A stretch of 64,000 nt of DNA from Cryptomeria japonica. Its lineage: Eukaryota; Streptophyta; Pinopsida; Cupressales; Cupressaceae. A model generated the notes under the pieces. It searched no databases. It worked only from the letters and a program-made list of their open reading frames with translations, and was not told where the DNA came from. Positions 1-11,542 of the stretch are shown here, one piece after another. Every line of letters starts with the position of its first letter. Position 1 is the stretch's first letter. A program made the translations under genes and the position numbers. The stretch is from positions 214,940,654 to 215,004,653 of the forward strand of contig NC_081411.1 of the NCBI RefSeq assembly GCF_030272615.1, in the 5' to 3' direction.

Positions 1-487
1 TTAGGCCAAGCAAGAGCCCTTTTGCTTTGGTTGTTGTATTGGTGAAGAAGAAGGATGGGACCATGCGTCTGTGTGTGGATTACTGAGCACTAAATCTGAA
101 AACCATAAATAATCGATACCCTTCCGAGAATTGATGAGCTCATTGACGAGCTAAATGGTGTAGTGTTCTTCTCAAAGATAGATCTTAGATCGGGCTACCA
201 TCAAATCAAGATGAGAGCATCTAATGTTGAGAAGACTGTATTCACATGCCACTTTGGGCATTTTGAATTCCTAACCATGCCATTTGGCTTGACTAATGCT
301 CCTGCCACATTCCAGTCTTGCATGAACAAGATCTTTCAAAAGCAGTTGAGGAAGTTTGTACTCATTTTTTTATGATATCCTCATCTTCAGAAAGTCTTGG
401 AAGGAGCACTTGCAACACTTAGATGAAGTGCTCAATATACTGGAGTTTGAATCCCTTTTTGCTAAAGAGTCCAAATGAGAATTTGGA
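1..487 (+). pseudogene. Chromovirus reverse transcriptase fragment, degenerate
   Basis: This is the catalytic half of a Ty3/gypsy reverse transcriptase, which would copy element RNA into cDNA inside a virus-like particle. The translation shows KKKDGTMRLCVDY, then [16 protein letters not shown] and the [12 protein letters not shown] block, which are standard gypsy RT motifs in the right order. The frame is broken: there is a stop after the CVDY motif near position 85, a frameshift near 120, a stop at about 375 and another near 477. The usual FxDD catalytic box reads as FYDI near 366-380, so one of the two aspartates is missing. The window starts inside the gene, so gag and protease are not visible. 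RNase H, integrase and chromodomain follow in order. The identification as an inactive gypsy RT is firm. Confidence 0.9.
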
Positions 488-1399
488 ATGAGAGAGCTGC
501 TCTATCTTGGTCACATCATCAATGCAGAAGGTGTGAAGGTGGATCCTGAAAAGATTAGAGCTATCATTGATTGGCCACCACCGGAGAACATAACACACTT
601 GAAGGGATTCTTGGGCCTATGTGGTTTTTACAGAAGGTTTGTGAAGGGATACTCTCAGTTGGCTTCCCCCCTCACAGATCTCACTATGAAAGGAGCTTTT
701 GAGTGGTCAAAAAAGGCACAAACAGTGTTTGATCGGTTCAAGGAGATTATGAGCTTGTGCCTTGTTTTGGCTTTACTAGATTTCACCAAGCCTTTTAAAT
801 TACAGTGTGATGCATCAAGAGAAGGTGTTGGTGCGGTCCTTATGCAAGACAAGAATCCTATTGTTTTTGAAAGTAGAAAATTGAGAGGAGCTGAAAGATT
901 ATATTCCATATATGATAAAGAGATGCTTGCCATAATGCATGCTCTTGCGAAGTTTAGGCAGTACCTTGTGGGGAGAAAGTTTGTTGTTAAGACTACTCAC
1001 AACAATCTTAAGCACTTCATGCATCAGAAGGACCTGAATGAGAGACAGCAAAAATGGGTGAGTAAGCTACAGGCTTACGACTTTGACATTAAGTATGTCA
1101 AAGGGAGGAATAACATTGTGGTTGATGCTCCATCTAGAAGACCCCACTTGAGCTCTTTGTGCGAGCTTACTACAGATTGGAGGGAGTTGTTGCTTGCTGA
1201 TTATGCCAAAAATCAGTTTGCAACCAGCCTTATTGAGGGTACTTTTCATGATGAAAAGTACAAATTGGTTGAATGGTTGATCTTATACAAGGGAAGGATC
1301 TTCATTGTGGCTGAATCTAAGCTGAAGGAGAAGATTTTACAAACCTTCCATGACATTTCCCTTGCTGGTCACCAAGGTTATTTCAAGACTTACAGGTAG
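488..1399 (+). pseudogene. Chromovirus RT connection, RNase H and integrase zinc-finger start
   Basis: This 303-codon open stretch continues the same polyprotein. It starts in the RT thumb ([17 protein letters not shown], then [19 protein letters not shown]) and runs into RNase H, seen as [18 protein letters not shown] and [19 protein letters not shown]. The usual TDHKSL motif reads TTHNNL, so one expected RNase H aspartate is replaced by threonine. Its end holds the two histidines of the integrase HHCC finger ([16 protein letters not shown]). A TAG ends it at 1397-1399, but the reading continues in the same sense with the two finger cysteines, CHTCQKN. It is the longest intact piece of this element. 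The first ATG here is internal to the ancestral frame and is not a real start. Confidence 0.9.
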
Positions 1400-2233
1400 A
1401 TCCGAGAAAGATTTTCTTGGAAGGGGTTGAAAAATGATGTCTTGAGATACATTAAGGAGTGTCATACATGTCAGAAGAACAAAGACGAGAACACTCTACC
1501 AGCTGGTTTGTTACAACTTTTGCCCATTCCCAGTCAGAAATGGGAAAGTATATCCATGGACTTCATCACTGGGTTGCCACGAGCTTAGGGGAAGGATTGT
1601 GTATATGTTGTAGTGGATAGATTGACTAAGTTTGCTCACTTTTTCACCATCACTAGCTCATTTATAGTAGCACAAGTTGTTGATGTGTTCTTTCGAGAGG
1701 TGTTCAGGTTACATGGATTGCCGAAGAACATTGTAAGTGATAGGGACAGCAAGTTCCTAAGTGCTTTTTGGCAAGAGATCTCCAGACTATGTGGTATTGT
1801 GCTCACTCCAAGCATAAGTTATCACCCTCAGATTGATGGGCAAACCGAGATAGTGAATAAGTGGTTAGAAGGATATCTCAGAAACTATGTCTAGGAGCAG
1901 CAAAGCACATGGGTGAGGTGGCTTCACCTAGGGGAGTATTGTTACAACTCCTCCTATCACATGTCCATCAGAATGTCACCATTCATGGCATTATATGGTT
2001 ATGAAGCTCCAAGCTTCGTTGATTTGATATTTGGTGATAGCAGAACCCCTCAGGCGAAGGATATGATGCTGAAAAGTCAGGACATTTTGAGGTCTTTGAG
2101 GGATAATTTTAGCATGCACAAAATCAGCAGAAGTTGTATGCTGATCAGTAGCGGATTGGCGCACCTTGGAGGTGGGCAACATGGTTTACTTGAGGCTTCA
2201 GCCTTACAGACAATCTACTCTCAAGAAGAGTAG
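1400..2233 (+). pseudogene. Chromovirus integrase core, degenerate
   Basis: Integrase would insert the cDNA into the genome. The DDE catalytic residues are recognisable: SISMDFITGLP carries the first aspartate, IVSDRDSKFLSAFW the second, and YHPQIDGQTEIVNKWLEGYLR the glutamate. The C-terminal part, MSPFMALYGYEAPS, is the usual gypsy block that follows the core. Stops interrupt it near 1588 (within the LPRA stretch), at 1892-1894 and at 2231-2233, with a frame change in the last 100 bases. The order after RNase H and before a chromodomain fits a chromovirus. The gene is not functional as it stands. Confidence 0.88.
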
Positions 2234-2294
2234 GGTTGAGAAATTGAAGCCACGTTTCTACGGGCCTTTCAGAGTCATCTGAAGAATTGGGGAA

Positions 2295-2633
2295 GTGGCG
2301 AATGAGTTGGAACTTCCGGCGAGCAGCAAGATTCATAATGTATTTCATGTATCTCGCCTTAAGAAGGCTCTTGGGCATAATGTTGTAGCTTCAACAAAGT
2401 TGCCTACACTTGATGAGGAGGGAGAGTTGGTTTTGATTCTTGAAGCTATCATTGACTTCAGGGACCATTCTTTGAGAAAAAGGGTGATCAAGGAGTACTT
2501 GACCAACTGGAAGAACTTACCTGTTGAGGATGCTACTTGGGAGAATGAGGAGATTTTCCAACATCCAAGCTTGCAATTGCTTGAGGGCAAGAAATCTTGG
2601 GGAGGGCGGACTGTAATGTCCCCTTCTCAGTAA
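2295..2633 (+). pseudogene. Chromovirus chromodomain and polyprotein C-terminus
   Basis: The translation KIHNVFHVSRLKKAL is the block that precedes the chromodomain in plant chromoviruses, and VIKEYLTNWKNLPVEDATWE with an acidic EEIFQHP tail is the chromodomain-like fold itself. In this family the domain steers integration toward particular chromatin. The reading frame runs straight into the 3' LTR: codons after GGRTVMS are LTR sequence starting at 2612. The upstream part is in another frame, so a frameshift separates it from the integrase. A close relative of this segment lies at 48760-48990. Confidence 0.88.
2597..2611 (+). other. Polypurine tract of the chromovirus
   Basis: TTGGGGAGGGCGGAC lies immediately before the LTR terminus TGTAATGTCCCC. 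A purine-rich run directly 5' of the 3' LTR is where plus-strand DNA synthesis is primed in LTR retrotransposons. Position and composition support the call; the exact limits are approximate. Confidence 0.7.
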
Positions 2634-4154
2634 GGAGTAATCAGTGGTCCATTGGCCTATTCCAGAGACCCGTAGGCTGATTGGAATGAGGAATTAGAGT
2701 TTCCTATTTCCTAGGAGGATTCTTCGCAGTTTTCAGGGATGTTCTGATTGGAGTTTTGCAAAATGAATCAAAGTTTCCTTTTGGGTTTTCTGTAAGCTTC
2801 GCAGTGGTATGACATGCAATCAGTTCAGGGGAGTTTGCAGAAATTAGTATTTTTAGTAAGTTGATGTCAATTGTAATGATTACTAGCTTTTTCTGGGTTT
2901 CTCGAGCTGAGCTACAGGGTTCGAAGAACAGTCTTTTTGAAATTGTTTTCAGGACTTACTATTTTTAGTAATTGTCATTTCAGACAATTCTATTTTTAGC
3001 AATTCAGTTATGAGTTCAGACCCAACTCAATTTGATGGTTTTCAACACTTCAGTCCATAGCTCAATTTGGTACTGATCAGTATTTGTTTTGCTAGTGATT
3101 TATTAAATATTAATACTTTACTCTAAAGTTTAATATTTAATTATATTGTTGGATGACTTAGGAAATGAAAGGAGCATTTTATTCAAAATTTGTTTATTCT
3201 CCTAAGTCAGGCGCCCAAGGATGGAACATACACTCATGTATAATGTTCTTTTATGTTGCAAGTTTAGACCAAGGAAAAGTTCGAATTTTGTGCCTGGGAA
3301 AGGAGGACGCCAAGGCAAAGTCATGTTTGAAATGAAATGCAAATGAGGAAGTGTAATTTGGATGCCATTTGGAGGTGAATTTGGGGCCTCAAAATCTATA
3401 AATATTAGAGCTTGGTCTCTCATTTGTCATCTTTGAACATTTTCATAACGAAGTCCTGCCAAACCTTTGCTTCGAAGTTGTGTGCTTCCTAGCTTGTACC
3501 AGTTTCATGCTTGAGAGATAGCACCTAGCTGTGAGAGAGCCTATTTCTCATTCAGAGGACTAGATTGAGCTTCAAAGTGAGGGAGTTTTCTATTATATTT
3601 TCAGTTTTCTGATTGCTGTCGTGTTTTTGGTGTGTGTTGGGCATATAGTGGCTGGAGCAATATTTTGATCATACCTCCTTGTCTGCTGAGCATATCAATA
3701 TGGGTATTGGCTCTGATTTTCTCTATTCCATAGGCAATGATGTCCTCCAAAGGGGAGATAATAGTTTGCTTATTTGAATTTTATATTGCTGATCGAACTT
3801 TTCTGTTGGGATGCCCCTTCCCTAGCTGCATTGGGATGTGTGCATCTGATCTTAGACTTCGGAGTTGCAGGTTTCAGATTCTAAAATGGTCGCTTATGCC
3901 ATATTAGTCATTTGCTTTTGATTTGGTGTAATTCCGAGTAGATTTGACTTAGATATGAGCATTTTGGTGTTTCCAATAGTGGCTGGTCTGCGTATTATTC
4001 ACTTTCAGAATTAAGAACAGCAATAGTTGCTTTATGTTTGAGTTGGTTTTAGAGGTAGCTATCATTTGTGATCAACATTGTCTTCTTTTCTAATCATTTA
4101 TCTCTATATTGTAAGGTTGAATAGTAGTACTATCAACCACTTCTGGATTGTAAA

Positions 4155-4460
4155 GCATACCCCGCTGAAAAGTGGAAGAGGCTGGCTTGCCACCTACATT
4201 TGATATTTGCAATTTTGTCTCCCGCTGCATAAGCACTTGAGTGATATTTGTTTGTAATGGTCCTCCCGCTGCATAAGTCGTCGAATTATTTTTGTTTGTA
4301 ATGGTCCTCCCGCTGCATAAACGGTTGAGTTGAACTTTGTTGTGTGTGTTCATCCTCCCGCTGAGATATGCGGTAGAATGATTCATGCTCGGTTATGTTC
4401 TTGTTTCTCCTTGGCTGGTTTACCGCCAGGATTTCTTGTTTCTATCCCGCTAGAAAGTGG
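4155..4460 (+). repeat. Short tandem array of CCCGCTGCATAA units in the LTR
   Basis: CCCGCTGCATAA occurs at 4221, 4265 and 4309, with a diverged unit at 4356, giving a 44-47 bp period. Related CCCGCT...AGTGG units flank it at 4161 and 4447. The spacer TTTGTTTGTAATGGTCCT is shared between units. Several units read as short inverted repeats (CC-GCT...AGTGG). Confidence 0.8.
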
Positions 4461-5429
4461 AAGGGATTGGCTTGCCGCCCATTATTGTAATCGGTACTTT
4501 CAGCAGTTTGCGACTATCGATCCCCTGCTACCATATGCTCGCACCCTCCCAGTTTGGGCTCTTGGTGATCAAAAGGTGTAGGGTTCTTTCCAGTTGGTTT
4601 GGATTTCATTTCTCTAACCCTAACGGTGTTGTTGTGTTTCCAATCTTGTTGAAAAATCAAGAAAAAAAAATCTTGGGTATATTATAGGCTTCCAGCTTAC
4701 ACAAGCAAAGAAACACCTTGTTTTAGATTTGTATATTACTGATTTCTGTTTCAGACTAATATACCTTTCCTTATTTCATGTTGGGTCGTGGTTTGAATTG
4801 TTTTTTAAAGTATATGTAGCATGGATGTGTGGTTTAATTCTTTTTGAATATTTTGAGCACTTACAACAGTATAGACATGTACTGATACTTTTCGAGCAAA
4901 AGAAAAGTGAATCAGGCTTTATTCAGCAACACTCGTCATTTTAAAAAGATATCACACCTTTATTCCAATGCTGAGTTGATTTGATTATTATATTTTTATG
5001 TGTTTGAGGTGACATTTGGGTATGCAATGAAGAGTTATATCAGTCTATGTTCATGTTGTGTTTGTTGAACAAGAGTTTGAGTTTTCTTGCTTCTCAGACA
5101 TGTAGCACCGTTTTCCTAGTAACAGACCTATACCAGCATCATATCCATAAATCATTGATGTATTTGGTTGTTATTTTCAAGTTGGGTGAATTGTTTATGA
5201 TTTTGGGGCTCTGTAGGGGTGTGACAGGAATTCTTAATTACATCAGCACTTTATATCAGCAGCTAGACTTCTCAATTGGTATTCAAAATATGTATGTGCT
5301 AATTGTAATGATTCGAGTGCTTATACCACTGAAAGCTTCGATTTCTATGCACTTTATCATGTAAGCAATGAAAGGTAGTACTGTCAGTGAATTTAAATTT
5401 GTTACTACTGATGTATTTACACCATTGAA

Positions 5430-5780
5430 TAAGTCATTTATTGCAAATTCTCACTGATGGATAAGTGGAAGAAGCTTTTTCTTTACATCTCAGTATTGTA
5501 TTAAGCTTTCCCACTGAATGAGTAGATGTACCCATAAGCTTTCCCACTACATAAATGGACGTGCCCCTTTGCTCACCACTGGACAAGTGGAAGATGCAGT
5601 TTTTAATTTCCAATAATGCATATGTAACACACTGAATAAGTGGTATTGGTTGGCTTGCCGCTTGGTGCTTTCCTTTCAACACTTCATACCAATTAACTGT
5701 ACTCCAAAACATCATATGCTCTCACCTTTCCCATTTCAGGATCTAGGTGATCAGAAAGTGGGAAGGATTCTGCAATGCAT
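5430..5780 (+). repeat. Second diverged copy of the CCACT...AGTGG block
   Basis: Units such as CCACTGGACAAGTGG and CACTGAATAAGTG occur between 5451 and 5645. They are followed by GGCTTGCCGC, a CATATGCTC stretch and GATCAGAAAGTGGG. The same order of landmarks occurs at 4447-4580 (GGCTTGCCGCC, CATATGCTCGC, GATCAAAAGGTG), so this is a direct duplication about 1.2 kb downstream. Nothing coding is visible. Confidence 0.65.
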
Positions 5781-5879
5781 CTTACTTTCTATTGATAATA
5801 TTTTTCAAAAAAACATTAGGGGTGTATGTTATAGTGGTACGAAAGCTGGAGATCTTGCCAGCCTGTGCCTCTAATCTTG

Positions 5880-6242
5880 TTATGTAGCTACAGCTTTCTC
5901 TATGAGTGAGAGAATTGAGATATAGTTCACCCGCCATAGAAAGTTGGCCCTTTGGAATAACTTGAGCTTCTTTTCTATGTCGAAATGTAGGTTGGAGTGA
6001 TCTAGCAACAGACCTAGAAGTTGCACCAATAGTGTGACCATCATTATTTTGGTGATTGTTGGTGTTAGAACTTAGAACTTAGAAACACTATCTCCTGCAT
6101 TCTAGATTGGAGATGCTTGAGGTATGTTCTGATTCATCTTAGCCAACATGTGTGACATGATGTCAAGTATGGTGTCAAACTTTCATTCTGCTCTAGTAGT
6201 AAGACTATCTGGTTGGGTTGTTCCCTTATCTTATGTTGACAT
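5880..6242 (-). pseudogene. Inverted gag N-terminus remnant
   Basis: Reading the minus strand from an ATG at 6242, the translation gives MST, a stop, DKGTTQPDSLTTRAE, a stop, then KFDTILDIMSHMLAKMNQN and a proline/asparagine-rich stretch. That is the look of the start of a plant gypsy gag: a short basic start, then a helical segment with spaced methionines. There are several in-frame stops and a frameshift near 6080. It lies head-to-head with the plus-strand gag core that begins near 6433, so the two halves of a gag appear to have been inverted relative to each other. The gag call is by resemblance only. Confidence 0.45.
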
Positions 6243-6432
6243 GTTCTCTGATGAACTTTCACTGTCACCACTAGAAATTTAATGAACCCTTAGAACTTCT
6301 GGAAAGTTGGGGTTTGAGGTCTCCAATAATGTTGTCTTTTCTGCTCTTTATTATAATGAGAGCCAGTTGTGTAGAGCACATGACACTTACTTTGGAGATT
6401 CGAAACATTTTGTTTTTGGATCAATTTAAAAC

Positions 6433-7139
6433 TGAAAAAGAAGAGGGGTGATGGAAGAGTTGAGAACAAGGTCCTGTTGCACAAAGAAACTACCAGCTTT
6501 GGAGAAGGTGGCTTTTGCACATTATGATGGGAGTGATGAGTCCACTGGGTCCAAGAATCAAACAGCTTTGTTTTCCTTACATTTAATGCCAAAAGAGAAT
6601 GCCATCAAGTTTGCCACTTTAATTTTGGATGGAGAAACTCATGAATGGTGGTATCATGGCTTGGCGACACAAGGCCATAACCTTATTACCACTTATGATG
6701 AGTCTACAAACAAACTCATTGAGATGTCCGATAGAAAATGTCCCAACTTGTAGTTCAGAGATCTAGCACAATTAAGACAGCATGGGAGAGTGGATGCTTA
6801 TGCTGCTAATTTCCAAAGACTCCAGTAATGGTGCCCAACACATTATAGAGATGAATTGTAGTCCTTTTCAATGAAGGGCTAACAGAGCCACCTAGAGGGT
6901 GTGTAAAGGCATTTGACCCTCCTACTCTTCATAAACCTATCAAGAAGGCAAGGAGGAGCTTGCTGCCCCAAAAAGTAAATTTCCTTCTAAGAACTTTTAG
7001 CATGAAAAATATAAGCATGTTAACAAGGAGTCAAAGCAGTCCAAATAAATCTCTTCAAAGAAGATAGATGGAGACCTCTCAAATGAACTAAAGAGAAAAA
7101 AAATATGCTTTACAAGCAAGGAGGCATGGGCCCTAGACC
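6433..7139 (+). pseudogene. Gypsy gag core, degenerate
   Basis: Gag builds the particle that packages element RNA. The translation LPALEKVAFAHYDGSDE followed by LDGETHEWWYHGLATQGH is the conserved core of the plant retrotransposon gag family (the A..L.G.A..WW pattern). It continues past a stop near 6753 as FRDLAQLRQHGRVDAYAANFQRLQ, the usual downstream helix. More stops follow. The reading is cut at 7139 by insertion of LTR A. The same element resumes at 10165-10708 and, after LTR B, at 30044-30360 with a protease remnant. Confidence 0.8.
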
Positions 7140-7162
7140 TATTGTGACGTATTCACACATCG

Positions 7163-7179
7163 CCCCATTGCAAATGGGG
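7163..7179 (+). other. LTR A terminal hairpin CCCCATT-GCA-AATGGGG
   Basis: A perfect 7-bp stem with a 3-nt loop lies 23 bp inside the LTR start. The same stem occurs at the matching place in LTRs B, C, D, E and F with different loops (GCA, CT, TTA, TAC), and in G with a G-U-compatible change. Function unknown. Confidence 0.85.
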
Positions 7180-7756
7180 ACCCCTACTTTTTTCGCTTTG
7201 TGGGGTTTTGCTTTCTAGGTTTTAGAGTTTTGTCTGTTAGCCTTTGCTTTTCGAGTGTCGCCAGGGGGATCACTAGGATGGCAGGCTCTGCTTGAGCCGA
7301 GGTGAGTCTTTGGGGCCCCAAAATTAGGGTTTCTTTGAAAGTCTTCCTTAGGGCCTGGTTTTGCTCTTGTTGCTAATTGTGTCTTGCTTGGTGAGTGAGT
7401 ATCATTCTTGAAGGTCCAAGCTAGGTCAAGTTGGTGAATGATGAAGTCTAGAATGTCATCCTGATCTTCAAATGCCCTGAAATTTGGCTAAGTCTGGAAT
7501 GTCTTGATCCTGAAATTTGGCTAAGTCTGTAATGTCCTAATCCTGAAATTTGACTAAGTCTATAATGTCCTAATCCTGAAATTTGACTAAGTCTGGAAAA
7601 CTGAAGAATCCTCCAAAAACTAGATTTTGCAATATAACTCCTGGAGGTCCAAAACCACTCTCAAACATCCTGACAGTATATATGGAATATAACTTAAAGT
7701 ATACTTAAATGTTATATTCCATAAAATGATCCTGACAAAGAGACCAAAATGTCAAA

Positions 7757-8606
7757 TTTCGCTCCTAACCCTTCCAAAGGGTCTAGAGCGAAATTCTCCA
7801 TAAGAAATTCTACTTTGACCAAAACCTAGAACTAACGCATTCCTAGGCTTGAATGAAGGTAAAAACGCTTGTTTGAATGAGGAAATGTGAAAATGAAATC
7901 AGGATTTGAGCCCAAGGATGATTTTCGCTACTGACCCTTCCAAAAGGTCGAGAGTGAAGTTCTTGAAAACCTCATTTTCTCCCTCGTTTAGACCAACGTT
8001 CTAGTTTTGAGGTGATGGGATGTGAAAATGTGAAGGATTTTGGCCAAGATTAGGAATTTCGCTCCTAACCCTTCCAAAGGATCCAGAGCGAAATTCTTGA
8101 AAACATTCATTTTTCTTTTAGCCAAAGTCAAGACCAAGGTGGAAATGAAAGGAAAGTAGTCTATGTTTGCCTCCCAAGGAAGATTAGAGTTTGAAAAATC
8201 AAGAATCAAGGTCAAAACATGATTTTCGCTCCTGACCCTTCCAAAGGGTCTAGAGCGAAAATCCTTATATCTCTTGTTTTCTTCCTTGTTTTGGCTAGGC
8301 ATTGGCATGATGAAGGAGGAATTAGTATGTTCTTGCCCTGAGAAGGAGTGGGATGCTTTAGAAAATCAAGTTTTGGCCTAGGAGATGAATTTCGCTCCTG
8401 ACCCTTCCAAAGGGTCCAGAGCGAAATTCTTCAAAATCACTATTTCCCCTTTGTGTCGAGACAAAATTTTGATTCCTAAGGCATGAAAAGACTATAGGGA
8501 GATTATTTAAGCTTTGCAAGATAAATTGAAAGTGAAGAAGATGGAGGAATAAGCCTAAAACAGGAATTTTGCTCCTGACCCTTCCAGAGGGTCCAGGGCG
8601 AAATTC
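7757..8606 (+). repeat. Array of six conserved hairpins in LTR A
   Basis: Six copies of an imperfect palindrome of about 37 bp occur. The arms are TTTCGC/GCGAAA and an inner CCTGACCCT/AGGGTCCAGG with single-base bulges. Core positions are near 7771, 7937, 8071, 8238, 8404 and 8581, giving spacings of 166, 134, 167, 166 and 177 bp. DNA between the hairpins is far less conserved than the hairpin itself. Confidence 0.88.
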
Positions 8607-9171
8607 TTATAGGGCTTGTCCCTGGGGAGAATCTTGAGCAAGCTTCATTTTAATATCTTTTGTTGATGATTTAAGGTGTAAAATACTATGTTGAAATGAA
8701 TTTATTATGTGTCCTTAATCATCTTTTGATTTGTTTTGCAGATGAAAGAAGATTAGACCAGGACAGGGACGACCTTCTCTAGTCCAGCATCATCAGGGAC
8801 GACCTTCTCCAGTCCAGCATTTTAAGGAAAGGTACAGCATCCATCCTGCACATCAAAGACAAAGGAGGTTAAAACAAGGGTCCGTTGAAGAAGCAGATAG
8901 TTTCAGAAGAGTTAATTAAAGTTAGCTTCTTAGCATCATCAAATTGAACATCTACCAAGTTACAAGTGTCGGACAAGGTGGCATCCCAGTCATCACTCCT
9001 CCAGTCGGATTGGTCCGCCTCAGCGTGTCCAGATTCAATGTACCTGACTCATCAAAGATGACACTAACTTCGATGTACCTACCCCGGTTATCCATTGGTC
9101 GAATATTCCAGAAAAGACATGTGTCCAAATAATGCAATTATTTCATTGGCCAGAATTGAGTTTGTTGTAAC

Positions 9172-9260
9172 GAACCCTAATTAGGGTTTTCATTGTAAAA
9201 TCTCAGCCATTGATCTCAAATTGATCTGAGCCATTGAATTGTATTGTGAGTGCTATATAA
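9172..9260 (+). promoter_or_regulatory. Putative LTR A promoter: telo-box palindrome and TATA box
   Basis: GAACCCTAATTAGGGTTT (9172-9189) is an inverted pair of telo-box motifs, AAACCCTAA. A TATATAA box follows at 9254-9260 in the context TGCTATATAAGCC. The same pair, in the same order relative to the LTR sense strand, occurs in LTRs B, C, D, E and F. Telo-boxes are known plant promoter elements; their use here is inferred. Confidence 0.7.
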
Positions 9261-10164
9261 GCCCTGGCTCCTCATTTGTAAAGGCTAATAGTTAGTCAAT
9301 AGTTGATAGCGAGTTAATAGTTAATAGTTAGCTAATAGTGAATAGTCAGAGAGTAGGAAATAGTTAGAGTAGAATAGAAAGAGAAGGCAAAGATTGTTGC
9401 CAAGATGTTGTTGTAAAAGACTTGTAAACTTCATTGAAGAAATGGTGATTTTTATGTGTCAATTCAACAATTTGCATGGTCTCTATACTTCTCAAATTTG
9501 ATTTCATGTTATTAGATGAGTGGAAGAAACATGTATGATTGATGGTGAAATTCGTATATCCATACTACTAGCAGTTTGTTGATTGTGGACTTGCCTTGTG
9601 TAGTCAACTAGAATCATTCAGCTTAAGCTTAACTTCAATTGTCGCTTCTTCATTGATATGCATTAGCCTGATGGTGTCCATGCCTGTAGCGATGATCTGA
9701 ACATCATAAAGCTTTCCTCAGAAGGTCGCACTAATCTTGTGGAGATGGTCCTGCAATGTCAAAACAAGACTTAGTTACAATTTCATCAAAGGTCATTCAT
9801 TATTCTTACATTCTTAGTATTAGAAATAGATCCCGTTTCAACCCTTCTCCTTTTTTCCTTTTTTTCAAAATCTAGGACCATTAAAATCTCACATTGCAGC
9901 AATATCCAAAGCAAATCAGACATTCAGGCAGTCAAACGTAAGTCCCCTTGTGATTCCAGCAAAATCACATCATACCACGAGAAGCTTATCCACACGTAGA
10001 GAACCTACATACAAGAACCTTGGAGTTACAACAAGAACCTTGGAGTTACTCCGACTGATCCTTCGGCGAGATCTTCAGCAACCGGGAAACTTTGTTTAAG
10101 AGAGGATAAGGTACCTTTAGGTATTTTATTCTGTGTTTGGTCGTGTACAAAAGGCACATCAACA

Positions 10165-10708
10165 AGACCCAAAAGTGTTCTGAGAAAGGTAAAATTCTCA
10201 ATTGGAGGCATATTCAGCTTGAAATTCTGAATCCAAAATTTCAAAACAACAGAGTGATATGGAGGAAAGTGAGGAAGAAGAAGCACTAGAAGAGTTTGAA
10301 GAGGAAAAAGAAAGTGAAGCTGCGTTGCTTGGCTCTCTATTCTACAGAAAGAATGATTCTTTTAGGGTTCATGGAGTGTTGAATAGGGGAATTGTTGCTT
10401 TTGTTGATATTGAAACACAACTTTGACGAAGGAGTTTTAGCATCTCTCAAATGAACTAAACAAAAAAAATTATGCTTTACATGCAAGGAGGCATGGGCCC
10501 TAGACCCAAAAGTGTTTTGAGAAAGGTAAAATTCTCAATTGGAGGCATATTCATCTTGAAATTCTGAATCCAAAAAATTCAAAACAACAGAGTGATATGG
10601 AGGAAAGTGAGGAAGAAGAAGCACTAGAAGAGTTTGAAGAGGAAAAAGAAAGTGAAGGTGCGTTGCTTATCTCTCAATTCTACAGAAAGAATGATTCTTT
10701 TAGGGTTT
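10165..10708 (+). pseudogene. Gag C-terminus/protease start in a 337-bp tandem duplication
   Basis: The translation shows an acidic run (MEESEEEEALEEFEEEKES), then FRVHGVLNRGIVAFVDIE. The latter has the shape of the retropepsin start but with the DSG active site degraded to DIE. The sequence from 10168 repeats from 10505 with only a few changes, so about 337 bp is tandemly duplicated. The start of a unit (GCATGGGCCCTAGACC) also ends the gag fragment at 7139, which shows that LTR A landed inside the first copy. LTR B interrupts the second copy at 10708; the missing part resumes at 30044. Confidence 0.72.
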
Positions 10709-11443
10709 TGTTGGTGTTTGTTTTATCATCTACCAAACATTAGAATAAGATACCCAAAGGTATTCTATCCTCTCATGGAAAATCACTGCTGATTCCAAGA
10801 TCTGTATGTGCGAACAAGCGACTTTAGTGAGATAGCTACTTGGGTAGTGTATGCTGAAAATATCAAAGGGGACTTACGTTAACAAGTATCTTTCAAGCTT
10901 CTGGACTTACATAGATTTATCGATTTCAGGCTCTCTTTTTTTTTGGATTTTCGAGATTTAGACTTTCAAAAAGGGAAAAAGGGATAGGGTTAAGAAAACT
11001 GATCTAAACCTATGAATTCTGGAGACAGTATTAACTGGGTGCTCTCGGGAAACCGCACTTTGCTTCGCCACACTGAGGACAACTACACAAAGCGGGTGCA
11101 ATCTTCAACGGGTGTGCTTATGATCGAAATGTTGGCATGCACAGAGGATAAGCTGAGACTAACTTTGCACAGTGAAATGGAAATCATCCATTCACCAAAA
11201 GTATGAGCAGAGATACACCGTCAAGTAACACTTATCAAATCCTTCATTCAATTCTAACAACATGAAAGCAAATCTAAATTAACTTTAACTAATGTGTTGA
11301 GGAAATTGAAACCATGCTAATCACTCAAACAAAGATTACAAAGCCTTAAGAGAAAGTGCACATGCAATATATTATTTGAAAATATGACCTTCATGCAACA
11401 ATATATCAAAAATCTCACACTCTCCAAATGAAAGGAGGTAGCC

Positions 11444-11532
11444 TTATATAGTTTTTCAAAAATCAATGAACAACCAAGATCAAACAGTGATCAAGGGCCC
11501 AGATTGAAAGTTACAAACCCTAATTAGGGTTT
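11444..11532 (-). promoter_or_regulatory. Putative LTR B promoter: telo-box palindrome and TATA box
   Basis: AAACCCTAATTAGGGTTT lies at 11515-11532 and a TATATAA box (minus strand) at 11444-11450, 65 bp further in the sense of the LTR. The arrangement matches LTRs A, C and D. It lies just downstream of the end of the broken LTR-encoded gene. Confidence 0.68.
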
Positions 11533-11542
11533 CCCAAGACTA

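Larger units (their letters stand above)
2612..5879 (+). repeat. 3' LTR region of the chromovirus, right edge unresolved
   Basis: The left edge is TGTAATGTCCCC, directly after the polypurine tract. The same 12 bases, with their reverse complement at the other end, bound the solo LTRs near 51.5-55 kb, so this is the family's LTR terminus. No clean GGGGACATTACA end was found before the next element. GGGGTGTGACA ending near 5226 is a possible decayed terminus, but homologous repeat blocks at 4100-4600 and 5430-5780 suggest the LTR or a rearranged copy runs further. No protein-coding content was recognised. The short open frames in this interval carry no known motif. Confidence 0.5.
7140..10164 (+). 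mobile_element. Solo LTR A of the TGTTGTGAC family
   Basis: The unit runs from TATTGTGACG to CACATCAACA and is flanked by the 5-bp duplication AGACC at 7135-7139 and 10165-10169. TG/CA-type ends with a 5-bp duplication are the signature of LTR retrotransposon integration. A lone LTR is normally left by recombination between the two LTRs of a full element. Inside, in order, are a terminal hairpin, six repeats of a conserved hairpin (7757-8606), a telo-box palindrome, a TATA box and a 3' terminal block. It has no long reading frame. The segment 8941-9190 is close to LTR C at 14400-14640 in reverse orientation, so A and C are the same subfamily. Confidence 0.88.

Noticed and set aside
655-1249. 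Minus-strand frames opposite the chromovirus
   Set aside because: They are shadows of a recognisable RNase H and integrase region on the plus strand.
5219-5230. GGGGTGTGACA as the definite right edge of the chromovirus LTR
   Set aside because: It differs from GGGGACATTACA at several bases, and homologous repeat blocks lie on both sides of it.
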